DNA of 59,946 bases from JAJPXC01 sp964562375 (GCA_964562375.1 CAZLSW010000011.1:1-59946), one strand, 5' to 3'. Positions 33,793-42,849 are shown, counted from the stretch's first letter. Notes: generated by a model from the letters alone, not told the origin. Translations and numbers: made by a program.

Positions 33793-35223
33793 ATGGAAGA
33801 GTCGCTCAGGCTTACCCAACAACAAAAGTTGCAGCAGCGGTTGACACCGTTGCAGGTGCAGTTTGTGAGGATGCTTGAGATGACCGGCCCCGAGGTGGAA
33901 GACGAGGTGGAGCGAGCGCTTGACGACAACCCCGCTCTGGAGGCTGTTGACGAAAGCGTCACGGTCAACCCTCAAGATGAGGAATTTACCGAGAGCGCCG
34001 AGCAGATGCAGCTTGCCGATTATCGCGACCCCGACGACATACCCTATTATCGGCTGGAAGCGCGCAATCATAGCGCCGACGACCGCATATACACCCCCGA
34101 GGCCACCGCCGCCTCGGGGGACTCCCTTATCGACTCGCTCACCGAGCAGATCTCCCAATCGTCGCTCGAGGAGCCGTTGTTAACCATGGCGGAGTACATC
34201 ATCGGCAACCTCGACGATAACGGCTACCTCACCCGCTCGGTTGACGCTATCGCCGACGACGTGGCCATCGCCGAGGGGCTGGAGGTAACCTCCGAGCAGG
34301 CCCGACAGGCTTGGAGCGCCGTGCGCCAGCTCGAGCCGGCCGGAATCGGCGCCACCGACCTGCGCGACTCTCTGTTGCTCCAATTGCGACGCCGCGAGCC
34401 CTCGGAGCGCCGCGACCACGCCATCGCCATCATCGACCACTATTTCGACCTCTTCTCCAAGAAACATTTCGACCGCATCACGTCGCTCCTGGGCATCACT
34501 CGCGACCAGCTTCAGGACGCGATGGCCTTGATACGGCAGCTCAACCCCAAGCCGGGGAGCGGCTTGGCACTCACTGAAGGCTCGGCGCGGCCAATCGTGC
34601 CTGATTTCGCGGTCGACGTGGACGGCGACGAGATCACCCTCACTCTCCTCAACAACATTCCCGAGCTACAAATCTCGGCCTCCTTCGCCGAGGGCGACCC
34701 CGTGCCGGGAGGCGTCTCCCTACCATCTCACCGAGACGCTTACCTGTTTATCAAGCAAAAGCGCGATGAGGCCCGCGACTTCATCAAAATCCTAAGCATG
34801 CGCCAGCAGACGCTATTCGCCGTGATGAGCGCAATCGTCAAGATACAGCGCGACTTCTTCCTGACCGATGAACCATCCCGAATCAAACCGATGATTCTCA
34901 AGGATATAGCGGCAATCACGGGGCATGACCTATCGGTAATCTCCCGCGCGGGCGCCGGCAAATACGTCGTCACCCGAGGCGGCGTCTATCCCCTGAAAAT
35001 GTTCTTCAACGAGCGCCCTAAGGAAGACGACGACACCTCGTCGATGCAAATCATCGACCTTATCAAGAAAATAATCGCCGCCGAGGACAAAAGCCGCCCC
35101 CTCAGCGACGAAGCCATAACCCAACAGCTCCAAGACCAAGGGCTTGACATCGCCCGTCGCACGGTGGCCAAATACCGCGAGCGCATCGGCGTGCCTGTAG
35201 CCCGTTTACGCAAAGAAATCTGA
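33793..35223 (+). CDS. rpoN: RNA polymerase sigma-54 factor
   Basis: Directs RNA polymerase to -24/-12 promoters and needs AAA+ enhancer-binding activators. The 476-residue protein has the Gln/Leu-rich activator-interacting region I at the N-terminus (LTQQQKLQQRLTPLQVQF), an acidic region II (about 45-105), the core-binding domain, and the RpoN box ARRTVAKYRE at about 454-463. No activator gene lies in the window. Two bases separate it from the PAP2-like gene. Confidence 0.95.
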   Translation: MEESLRLTQQQKLQQRLTPLQVQFVRMLEMTGPEVEDEVERALDDNPALEAVDESVTVNPQDEEFTESAEQMQLADYRDPDDIPYYRLEARNHSADDRIYTPEATAASGDSLIDSLTEQISQSSLEEPLLTMAEYIIGNLDDNGYLTRSVDAIADDVAIAEGLEVTSEQARQAWSAVRQLEPAGIGATDLRDSLLLQLRRREPSERRDHAIAIIDHYFDLFSKKHFDRITSLLGITRDQLQDAMALIRQLNPKPGSGLALTEGSARPIVPDFAVDVDGDEITLTLLNNIPELQISASFAEGDPVPGGVSLPSHRDAYLFIKQKRDEARDFIKILSMRQQTLFAVMSAIVKIQRDFFLTDEPSRIKPMILKDIAAITGHDLSVISRAGAGKYVVTRGGVYPLKMFFNERPKEDDDTSSMQIIDLIKKIIAAEDKSRPLSDEAITQQLQDQGLDIARRTVAKYRERIGVPVARLRKEI

Positions 35224-35225
35224 CT

Positions 35226-35849
35226 ATGAGCAAAGGATTGACCTTCACAGCAAAAACATTGTCGACGATATTCAGCCCGCTGTTTATCCCCACCTACGGC
35301 ATCGCCCTGGCGTTGATGACCACCACGCTATACTATGTTGAGGCGCCCGTGAAATGGCGTGTGGTGCTTACCGTGCTGGGCATTACCGCCATGCTGCCGT
35401 TGATTGCCATCGCATTTCTCTACAAACGAGGCTTGGTGAGCGACGCGTCGCTGAACAATCGCCGAGAGCGACCCATTCCCTACGCATTGTCGTTGCTGTG
35501 TTACATCGGAGCGATCTCCTACCTGTGGTCGGTGCATTCGCCGCTGTGGCTCGTGATGTTCCTGGCTGGAGGAGCAGCCGGCTTGTTGGTGGTGTTTATC
35601 ATCAACTTCTGGTGGAAGGTAAGCGCACACGGCGCTGGCATGGGAGGCCTGGTGGGGATGCTCATCGCTATCATCGCGGGGAGCCTTAACGTGTGGCCAG
35701 TCGTTGCGATAACGATGGTTACCATCGTCCTTTGCGGCATGGTGGGGACGTCGAGGCTGATCCTTCAGCGCCACACGTTGCTACAGGTAGCAGCGGGCGT
35801 GGCCATCGGTTTCTGCGCCGTCTTCTTCCCCGTCCACTATCTGGCATAA
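35226..35849 (+). CDS. PAP2-like membrane protein with altered catalytic motifs
   Basis: Integral membrane protein of 207 residues with about six or seven hydrophobic helices. It resembles PAP2-type lipid phosphatases: a first motif around SDASLNNRRERP, SAHGAGMGG where SGH is usual, and GTSRLILQRHTLLQVAAG for SRxxxxxHxxxD, with Gln in place of Asp. The His in both later motifs is kept, so activity is possible but uncertain. In Bacteroidota such genes are annotated as PAP2 family. Likely cotranscribed with rpoN (2-bp gap). Confidence 0.7.
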   Translation: MSKGLTFTAKTLSTIFSPLFIPTYGIALALMTTTLYYVEAPVKWRVVLTVLGITAMLPLIAIAFLYKRGLVSDASLNNRRERPIPYALSLLCYIGAISYLWSVHSPLWLVMFLAGGAAGLLVVFIINFWWKVSAHGAGMGGLVGMLIAIIAGSLNVWPVVAITMVTIVLCGMVGTSRLILQRHTLLQVAAGVAIGFCAVFFPVHYLA

Positions 35850-35858
35850 TTGCTTTCT

Positions 35859-35938
35859 CGTTTACTCGAGCAGTCGTTTAATCGTGTATTCGTGCATTCG
35901 TGCATTCGAGCCATCGAGAACACGAATAAACGAATACA
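35859..35938. repeat. CG-anchored octamer tandem repeat with inverted halves
   Basis: Ten 8-bp units in exact register. The first seven are of the form CGTGYATT/CGTTTAAT/CGAGCAGT and the last three CGAGAACA, CGAATAAA and CGAATACA. TGTATTCG and CGAATACA are reverse complements, so the tract can fold back on itself 3' of the PAP2-like gene. Confidence 0.8.
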
Positions 35939-36038
35939 CGAGGCCTCCTGCTCGGACGTAACAGTGTGATTTCTTCTTAAAATATGTTACCGATACATAA
36001 ATATTGTAATTTTAGGCGGCTATTTGGGATATATATAT

Positions 36039-36046
36039 TAATTTTG
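36039..36046 (+). promoter_or_regulatory. Putative -7 box TAATTTTG for the amidase gene
   Basis: TAATTTTG matches the consensus and lies 45 bases upstream of the GTG start. The nearest TTTG (36023-36026) is only 12 bp away, too close for a standard -33 element. Confidence 0.45.
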
Positions 36047-36091
36047 CCGTAAACCTAACGAAAGCATAACCTAACGTTAATTTTTGACACA

Positions 36092-38875
36092 GTGAAACTA
36101 AGTCAACGTTTATTCGTCTTAACGTGCACCTTGGCCACGCTCACGGCATTTGGTCAGGGCAGTGTGCGTGGCTACAAGACCGTGGCACCCACTGAGAAGG
36201 AGCGCTTCGTGACCTACGCCGACATCCCCGCCGCGCCGCAAGGTTTGGACGGCGCCAACATCGCTCTGTGGCAAAGCCACGGATGGTATTTTGAACCCAA
36301 ATTGAACCGTTGGGAGTGGCAACGCGCCCGATTGTTCCAGACGGTTGAGGATCTCTATACCCAAGGCTACGTGATGCCGTTCTTGATGCCCATGCTTGAG
36401 AACGCCGGGGCCTACGTGATGTCGCCTCGCGAGCGCGACACATCCATCACCGAGATCATCGCCGACAACGACGGCAAGCTCGCCACTGGCGCCTACAAGG
36501 AGATTAACGGCTCCAAGAAGTGGGAGGACACCAAGCAAGCCGGTTTCGCTTACAAGACGGCCACGCTAAAGGATTTCCAAAACCCGTTCCGCGAGGGCAC
36601 GGCTCGTCAAGTGGCTACGGTCACCGACGCTCACAAGGTGTCGACCGCCACATGGAGCGCCGACATCCCCAAGGCTGGCGATTATGCTGTGTACGTGAGC
36701 TACCAGTCGCTCCCCGAGAGCGCCGATGATGCTGTGTACACCGTACACACAGCCGCGGGCGACCGCGAGGTGCGCGTCAACCAGCGTATGGGTGGCGGCA
36801 CGTGGATTTACCTCGGCCATTTCCCTTTGGCAAAAGGTGAAAACGACATAGTCACCCTTTCCAACCTGAGCAATAAAAAAGACGCCGTGATCACCGCCGA
36901 CGCCGTGAAAATCGGTGGCGGCATGGGCAACGTGGCCCGCAAAGTGAAAGAACCGCAGGACGACGTGGATTATGAGTACACCACCAGCGGTTACCCCCGA
37001 TTCACCGAGGGTGCGCGCTACTGGATGCAGTGGGCAGGCGTGCCCGATTCGGTGTACACCCTTTCGGGCAACGTCAACGACTACACCGACGACTACAAGA
37101 GCCGCGGCGAGTGGGTAAACTGGCTGGCCGGTGGCTCGTCGGTGCTTCCCGACCACAAGGGGCTCAACATCCCCGTTGACCTCGCCTTTGCTTTCCATAG
37201 CGACGCCGGCACCACCCAAAACGACTCGATTATCGGCACCCTCGGCATATATTTCACCAACAAAAACGGAAAATACGCCAACGGTACCGACCGCCGCGCG
37301 TCGGGCGCACTTACCGACATGATCATGACAACCATCGTCGACGACATCCAGGCCGAGTTTGAGCCCAAGTGGACACGCCGCGAGATGTGGGACAAGAGCT
37401 ACTACGAGGCTCGCGTGCCCGAGGTGCCCACGATGTTGCTCGAGTTGCTCAGCCACCAGAATTTCGCCGACATGAAATACGGCTTGGACCCCACGTTCCG
37501 TTTCGTTGTGTCGCGTGCGGTATATAAAGGCATGCTCAAATTCCTGGCCGAGCGCGACGGGCGCGCCTACGTGGTACAGCCACTTCCTGTCAACTCCATG
37601 GCCATCCACCGCTTAGACAGCGACAAATATACCCTCACATGGCAAGCTACCCGCGACCAGCAGGAGATTACCGCGGTGCCCACATATTATATAATTGAGG
37701 AGCGCGACGGAGCCACCGGCTCCGCCTGGAAGTCGATAGCCACCGTGTATCTGCCTGAATACGAGTTTACTGTCACCGACGACAAGATCCATTCCTATCG
37801 TGTGATCGCCGGCAACGACGGCGGACGCAGCTTCCCCTCCGAGGCGCTGGCCATGTGTGCCGGTCACGGCGGCAAGCCGCCTGTGCTGGTTGTTAACGGC
37901 TTTACCCGCGTGTCGGGTCCCGATTGGTGGGAGGCCGACGGCATCGGTGGCTTCTACGACGACAAGGACTCGGGCGTGCCTTATGTGAGCGACATCAGCT
38001 ACATCGGCAAGCAGTACGAATTTGACCGCTCCCTGCCGTGGGTCGATGACGACGCTCCTGGTTTTGGCGCCTCGCGTGCCGATTACGAGACAAAGGTCGT
38101 TGCCGGCAATACTTTCGACTACACTGGCGTGCATGGCCAGGCGATACACAACGCTGGCTACCCGTTCATCTCCATGTCGCTCCAAGCCTTCATGGATGCT
38201 GATTCCTTACCTGAATACCAGACTGTTGACCTGATTCTTGGGAAACAGAAGGAAACCGTGGTGGGCCGCGGCGTGTACGGGTCGAAATTCAAGACCTTCC
38301 CCGCCGAGTTGCAACAGAAGCTCTCGCAACTCGCCGCCCGTGGAGGAAATATCCTAGTGACAGGCTCCTACATCGCCTCCGACATGTGGCAGAATCCCCG
38401 CTCGTCGGCATCCACCTTGAAGGCCGACCAACGGTTCACCGCCGACGTCCTTGGATACAAGTGGCGTACCGGCCAAGCCACAATCACCGGGGAGGCCCGG
38501 GAGGTGCCTTGCCGATTCAAGCAATTCGGAAAAACGACATTCAAGTTCTATAACATACTCAACGAGGATTGCTACGCCATCCAGTCGCCCGACGCCATCT
38601 ACCCAGCCGACGACACCACGGCCGCTATCTTCATGCGCTACACCGAGAACACCAACGTGGCCGGTACAGCCTTCGACAACGGGCGCCATAAATGCGTGGC
38701 CATCGGATTCCCCTTCGAGACAATCGAGGACGCCTCGGCCCGCGACGCGTTGATGAAGCAAACCCTGGACTTCTTCGCCGCTCCCCACAAATTGAAGAAA
38801 GCAACCGCTACCAAGGCCACTACCCCCACTACCTCCAAGGCCACCAAGAAAAAGAAATCAAAAAAGAAAAAATAA
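36092..38875 (+). CDS. Amidase_3-like exported protein with inserted golvesin domain
   Basis: Exported 927-residue protein of the type often labelled xanthan lyase. A GTG start precedes the signal peptide KLSQRLFVLTCTLATLTAFG. An N-acetylmuramoyl-L-alanine amidase-like core appears in two pieces: ALWQSHGWYFE and LMPMLENAGAYVMSPRERD before, and LAFAFHSDAGTTQND plus VPTMLLELLSHQNFADM after. Between them (about 185-275) sits a golvesin/Xly carbohydrate-binding-like domain (WSADIPKAGDYAVYVSYQS, GGTWIYLGHFPLAKGEND). His and Glu residues in amidase positions suggest a zinc site. A fibronectin-like segment (about 505-590), a long C-terminal region and a Lys-rich tail follow. It heads the peptidoglycan-salvage block. 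Confidence 0.75.
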   Translation: MKLSQRLFVLTCTLATLTAFGQGSVRGYKTVAPTEKERFVTYADIPAAPQGLDGANIALWQSHGWYFEPKLNRWEWQRARLFQTVEDLYTQGYVMPFLMPMLENAGAYVMSPRERDTSITEIIADNDGKLATGAYKEINGSKKWEDTKQAGFAYKTATLKDFQNPFREGTARQVATVTDAHKVSTATWSADIPKAGDYAVYVSYQSLPESADDAVYTVHTAAGDREVRVNQRMGGGTWIYLGHFPLAKGENDIVTLSNLSNKKDAVITADAVKIGGGMGNVARKVKEPQDDVDYEYTTSGYPRFTEGARYWMQWAGVPDSVYTLSGNVNDYTDDYKSRGEWVNWLAGGSSVLPDHKGLNIPVDLAFAFHSDAGTTQNDSIIGTLGIYFTNKNGKYANGTDRRASGALTDMIMTTIVDDIQAEFEPKWTRREMWDKSYYEARVPEVPTMLLELLSHQNFADMKYGLDPTFRFVVSRAVYKGMLKFLAERDGRAYVVQPLPVNSMAIHRLDSDKYTLTWQATRDQQEITAVPTYYIIEERDGATGSAWKSIATVYLPEYEFTVTDDKIHSYRVIAGNDGGRSFPSEALAMCAGHGGKPPVLVVNGFTRVSGPDWWEADGIGGFYDDKDSGVPYVSDISYIGKQYEFDRSLPWVDDDAPGFGASRADYETKVVAGNTFDYTGVHGQAIHNAGYPFISMSLQAFMDADSLPEYQTVDLILGKQKETVVGRGVYGSKFKTFPAELQQKLSQLAARGGNILVTGSYIASDMWQNPRSSASTLKADQRFTADVLGYKWRTGQATITGEAREVPCRFKQFGKTTFKFYNILNEDCYAIQSPDAIYPADDTTAAIFMRYTENTNVAGTAFDNGRHKCVAIGFPFETIEDASARDALMKQTLDFFAAPHKLKKATATKATTPTTSKATKKKKSKKKK

Positions 38876-38906
38876 AAAATTAATCTCATAAAACACTTTC
38901 ACAATC

Positions 38907-40373
38907 ATGAAAACGACAATCAACTGCTTCATCCCCTACATTGACGCCGACCAAGCGCGCCTCACGGTAGAGGGTCTGCGCCAATCCCCGCTGGTACACC
39001 ACATCTACCTCTTGGCCACCGACACCGAGGCTAAGCCCTTGGAGGGCACCCAGGTGATAGCAATCGACTCTCTCACCAGCTCATCGACGATGAAGAAGAT
39101 CGCCGAGACTTCCGACGCCGATTACACGCTGCTTTACACCAAGTACAACACCTTGGTGCTTGGCTACCAGTCCTTGGAGCGCTTCGTGCGCATCGCCGAG
39201 GATTCCGGAGCGTCGATGGTTTATTCCGACCACTACACCGTCGAAGAGGGTGAGCGCAAGAACGCCCCGGTAATCGACTACCAATTCGGCTCGCTGCGCG
39301 ATGACTTCGATTTCGGCTCACTCCTTCTGTTCAACACATCTTGCTTGAAACTTGCCGCCAAGGGTATCGACAAGGCGTACAACGCCGCCGGGCTCTACGA
39401 CCTGCGCCTTCGACTGTCGCGCGTGGCTCCTATCGTGCACATCAACGAGTATCTCTACGACGACGTGGAGCTCGACAACCGCAAGAGCGGCGAGAAGATT
39501 TTTGACTACGTGGATCCCCGCAACCGCGCCAACCAAATCGAAATGGAGGAGGCTTGCACCGAGCACCTCAAGGCCATCGGTGGCTACTTGGAGCCGGTAT
39601 TCGACGAGATCGCTTTCGACAAGGGCGACTTTGAGTACGAGGCTTCGGTGGTGATTCCCGTGCGCAATCGTGTACGCACCATCCGTGACGCTATCGAGTG
39701 CGTGCTGTCTCAGAAGACCGACTTCCCCTTCAACCTCATCATCGTTGACAACCACTCCACCGACGGCACCTCCGAGGCCATCGAGGAGTACACCTCCGAT
39801 CCCCGCGTGATCCACATCCAGCCCGAGCGCAAAGACCTGGGTATCGGCGGTTGCTGGAACCTGGGCGCCGCTCACCCCAAGTGTGGCAAATTCGCCATCC
39901 AGCTCGACAGCGACGACGTGTACACCGACGAGAATACCCTCGCCACCGTAGTTAAGGCATTCTACGACCAAAAATGCGGCATGGTTGTTGGTACCTACAT
40001 GTTGACCGACATCAACAAGCAGATGATTCCCCCGGGCATTATCGACCACAAGGAGTGGACACCCGAGAACGGCCGCAACAACGCCTTGCGTATCAACGGT
40101 TTCGGCGCTCCTCGCGCATTCTACACCCCATTAGTGCGTGAAATTCCCATTCCCAACACCAGCTACGGCGAGGATTACGCTGAGGGCCTGGCCATCTCGC
40201 GCAACTTCCAGATTGGCCGTATTTGGCATCCCATCTACATGTGCCGTCGCTGGGAGGACAACTCCGACGCCGCTCTCGACCGCAACAAGGTGAACGCCAA
40301 CAACTTGTACAAAGACCGTATCCGCACGTGGGAACTCCAAGCCCGCATCGCCAAAAACCAAGCCAATGGCTAA
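38907..40373 (+). CDS. Family 2 glycosyltransferase, two GT-A-like halves
   Basis: Cytoplasmic 488-residue protein without signal peptide or clear membrane helix. The C-terminal half (about 245-460) is a classic GT2 domain: YEASVVIPVRNRVRTIRDAI, IIVDNHSTDGTSEA and the metal motif IQLDSDDVYTDE. The N-terminal half (TINCFIPYIDADQARLTVEG, GASMVYSDHYTVEEG) looks like a second, diverged GT-A unit. It overlaps the DUF4922 gene by eight bases, and the trio with SpoIID is tightly packed. The acceptor is unknown; context suggests peptidoglycan-derived sugars. Confidence 0.85.
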   Translation: MKTTINCFIPYIDADQARLTVEGLRQSPLVHHIYLLATDTEAKPLEGTQVIAIDSLTSSSTMKKIAETSDADYTLLYTKYNTLVLGYQSLERFVRIAEDSGASMVYSDHYTVEEGERKNAPVIDYQFGSLRDDFDFGSLLLFNTSCLKLAAKGIDKAYNAAGLYDLRLRLSRVAPIVHINEYLYDDVELDNRKSGEKIFDYVDPRNRANQIEMEEACTEHLKAIGGYLEPVFDEIAFDKGDFEYEASVVIPVRNRVRTIRDAIECVLSQKTDFPFNLIIVDNHSTDGTSEAIEEYTSDPRVIHIQPERKDLGIGGCWNLGAAHPKCGKFAIQLDSDDVYTDENTLATVVKAFYDQKCGMVVGTYMLTDINKQMIPPGIIDHKEWTPENGRNNALRINGFGAPRAFYTPLVREIPIPNTSYGEDYAEGLAISRNFQIGRIWHPIYMCRRWEDNSDAALDRNKVNANNLYKDRIRTWELQARIAKNQANG

Positions 40374-41298
40374 GGAACTGATCCAGCAGGTAGAGGAGCT
40401 GTTCGAGCAACAGCTCGCGGCGTGGCCCATGGCTGCCGACAACTTCCGCGCCCTCCAGGGCGTGGAGGTGAAGTCGTTGCAGGTGGACGGATTGCCCATC
40501 AAGGTGCAGTTCAATCCGGCCCGCGCCGTGTCGTCGTCGGCCAAGGTCGACGCCAAGTCGTTGAAGGAGCGCAAGTGCTTCTTGTGCAAGGAAAATCGTC
40601 CCGAGGTGCAGCGCGGAATAGAGTGGGGACAATACGAGGTGCTAATCAACCCGTTCCCCATCTTCCCACGCCACCTCACCATCCCCGACCGCAGCCACAC
40701 CGACCAGCTCATCACCGGCCGCATCGCCGACATGATGCGTCTGGCCAAGGAGTTGCCCGGCTACACCGTGTTCTATAACGGTCCAAAATGCGGCGCTTCG
40801 GCTCCCGACCACATGCACTTCCAAGCTGGCAACTCCGACTTACTTACCATCATCGACGCCAGCGAGACCTCACGCATTCTGGTGGATGACGAGCGCGGGA
40901 AAATACTGCTTGAGGATGAGTTGCCACTCCCCGTGTTTACCATCCGCGCCAACAATCCTGAGCACGGACAAGAACTCTTCGATGCCTTGTATCGCGCTTT
41001 GCCCCTTGAGCACGACCAGAGCGAGCCGATGCTCAACCTGCTATGCACTTCCAAGGGCGAGTGGATCGATCTGCAGGTGTTCCCCCGCAAGAAACATCGC
41101 CCGTCGTTCTACGGCACCGAGGGCGACGACACGATGCTGCTCAGCCCCGCTTCAGTCGACATGGGTGGCGCGTTCATAACTCCCATGGAGAAGGACTTCA
41201 AGCGCCTCGACGAGAAGATTATACGCCAAATCTACGACGAACTATGCCTGTCGCCCGAGGAGGTGAAGGTGGTGATTAAACGATTGGAGGACGAATAG
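40366..41298 (+). CDS. DUF4922 protein, GalT/HIT-superfamily nucleotidyltransferase-like
   Basis: Cytoplasmic 310-residue protein. CFLC (Cys71, Cys74) resembles the zinc site of GalT-type enzymes, and PDHMHFQAGN places His149 and His151 before Gln153, the HxHxQ histidine-triad signature used for nucleotidyl transfer via a His-AMP or His-GMP intermediate. RHLTIPDRSH and YEVLINPFPIFP are also GalT/AP4A-phosphorylase-like. This implies a sugar-nucleotide phosphorylase or uridylyltransferase. Sandwiched between a glycosyltransferase and a SpoIID gene, it may prepare or break down an amino-sugar nucleotide. Substrate unknown. Confidence 0.78.
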   Translation: MAKELIQQVEELFEQQLAAWPMAADNFRALQGVEVKSLQVDGLPIKVQFNPARAVSSSAKVDAKSLKERKCFLCKENRPEVQRGIEWGQYEVLINPFPIFPRHLTIPDRSHTDQLITGRIADMMRLAKELPGYTVFYNGPKCGASAPDHMHFQAGNSDLLTIIDASETSRILVDDERGKILLEDELPLPVFTIRANNPEHGQELFDALYRALPLEHDQSEPMLNLLCTSKGEWIDLQVFPRKKHRPSFYGTEGDDTMLLSPASVDMGGAFITPMEKDFKRLDEKIIRQIYDELCLSPEEVKVVIKRLEDE

Positions 41299-41300
41299 CT

Positions 41301-42662
41301 ATGGACGGCACGTTGAAGCAAAGATTCCCCCAGGAACCCCTCGTAAGGGTGGGCATCATGTCGCGCGATGAGATCCAGGCCGAGCTATGTGGCCCTTTCC
41401 GTTGCGGCGATGCTGTGGTCACCGGTCCAATCACCGCCACGGTGGTCGACGGCAAGGTGAGCGCAATGGGCATGCTCGAGGATGAGATAGAGTTCACCCC
41501 TTGCGAGCCTAACTGCTCCTTCGAGCTGAAGGACGTGATGATTGGTGTCGAATTTCATTGGCAACGCCTGGAAAATCAGCGCTTTGCCGGTGCTTTGCGC
41601 CTGATTGTCGAGGATGGGAAAGTGACCGCTGTCAACGTGCTTCCGGTGGAGCAGTATCTACGCTCAGTAATCTCTTCGGAGATGAGCGCTACCTCCTCGT
41701 TGGAGCTACTTAAGGCACACGCCGTGATCTCCCGCTCCTGGCTCCTTGCCCAAATCGACAACGAGGCCCACAAGCCCCACGAGGCCTATAATGCCCATGA
41801 GGACCATGAGGCCCATGAAATCATCAAGTGGTGGGACCACGAGGACCACACTCGCTTCGACGTGTGCGCCGACGACCACTGCCAGCGCTACCAAGGCATC
41901 ACCCGCCAAACCACCGACGCTGTCAACCAGGCGGTCGAGGCCACGTTAGGCGAGATTTTGACCTTCGACGACGAGATTTGCGACGCCCGCTTCTCCAAAT
42001 GCTGCGGTGGCGTGTTTGAGCGATTCGAAAACTGCTGGGACGACACGCCGCATCCCTACCTCATCGCCCTGGCCGACCACGAAGACGAGCACCATTTCCC
42101 CAACCTCACCCAAGAGGTAGCAGCCGAGGAGTGGATTTTGGGCAAGCCCGCGGCCCACTGCAACACCCAGGATGCCGAAATCCTGCGCCAGGTGCTCAAC
42201 AACTACGACCAGGAGACGGCCGACTTCTACCGCTGGCGCGTGGAATACACCCAGGACGAGTTGGCCGAGATCGTGCGCGTCCGCACCGGCATCGACTTCG
42301 GTCGAATCGTGGATTTGGTACCCGTGGAGCGCGGCACATCGGGTCGCCTCAGCAAGATGACCATCCAAGGCACCAAGCGCGAGGTGACCATCGGCAAGGA
42401 ACTGATGATACGCCGCTCGCTGTCGAGGAGCCACCTTTATTCTTCGGCTTTCATCGTGGAGCGCGCCGACATTGACGCTGAGGGTGTACCAGGACGCTTC
42501 ATCCTCCACGGCGCAGGCTGGGGCCACGGTGTGGGCCTCTGCCAAATAGGTGCCGCGGTTATGGCCGCCACAGGCTACCCTTACGACGCCATCCTCTCCC
42601 ACTACTTCCCCAATTCCGATATAACACAATTATACAACGGCCCAAACCCCCGAAACGGATAG
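41301..42662 (+). CDS. SpoIID/LytB-domain protein without signal peptide
   Basis: SpoIID proteins are lytic transglycosylases that cut peptide-free glycan strands. The 453-residue protein has the catalytic-Glu segment YLRSVISSEMSATSSLELLK (Glu127), FDVCADDHCQRYQG, and GAGWGHGVGLCQIGA near 404-418. No signal peptide or membrane segment is present: homology starts almost at Met1 (VRVGIMSRDE) and the gene begins three bases after the DUF4922 stop, so it may act in the cytoplasm. Residues 154-183 are unusually His/Glu-rich (AHKPHEAYNAHEDHEAHE), encoded by an imperfect DNA repeat. The last residues and stop codon lie within a GC-rich tandem repeat. Confidence 0.85.
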   Translation: MDGTLKQRFPQEPLVRVGIMSRDEIQAELCGPFRCGDAVVTGPITATVVDGKVSAMGMLEDEIEFTPCEPNCSFELKDVMIGVEFHWQRLENQRFAGALRLIVEDGKVTAVNVLPVEQYLRSVISSEMSATSSLELLKAHAVISRSWLLAQIDNEAHKPHEAYNAHEDHEAHEIIKWWDHEDHTRFDVCADDHCQRYQGITRQTTDAVNQAVEATLGEILTFDDEICDARFSKCCGGVFERFENCWDDTPHPYLIALADHEDEHHFPNLTQEVAAEEWILGKPAAHCNTQDAEILRQVLNNYDQETADFYRWRVEYTQDELAEIVRVRTGIDFGRIVDLVPVERGTSGRLSKMTIQGTKREVTIGKELMIRRSLSRSHLYSSAFIVERADIDAEGVPGRFILHGAGWGHGVGLCQIGAAVMAATGYPYDAILSHYFPNSDITQLYNGPNPRNG

Positions 42663-42717
42663 GACCCCAAACCCCCGAATCGGATAGGCCCCCAAACCCC
42701 CGAAACGGGGGCTTCCC
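42641..42717 (+). repeat. GC-rich tandem repeat ending in a CCCCCG hairpin
   Basis: Two 24-bp units of the form CCCAAACCCCCGAAACGGATAG followed by a third that ends AACCCCCGAAACGGGGGCTTCCC, where CCCCCG/CGGGGG make a 6-bp stem. The first unit encodes the end of the SpoIID protein including its TAG. The hairpin version recurs after the aminotransferase gene near 57562-57592. Confidence 0.75.
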
Positions 42718-42737
42718 ACGCTGACATTTCCTTATGA

Positions 42738-42790
42738 CGTTATACCGTTATAACGAGTCGTTAAAGCGTTAAAGCGATAAAGCGATAAGC
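42738..42790. repeat. CG-anchored octamer tandem repeat
   Basis: Six 8-bp units: CGTTATAC, CGTTATAA, an interrupting CGAGT, two CGTTAAAG, CGATAAAG and CGATAAGC. Same order, hairpin element then CGTTATAA octamers, as at 57515-57592. ACTGAAA heptamers follow at about 42808-42835. Confidence 0.75.
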
Positions 42791-42849
42791 CGCCAAAACT
42801 ACATAAACAACTGAAAACTGAAAACTGAAAACTGAACACCAAAAATAAC

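Noticed and set aside
32773..34158. 461-residue minus-strand frame across glmM and rpoN
   Set aside because: Spans two well-identified + strand genes and their gap; an artefact of GC-rich codon positions.
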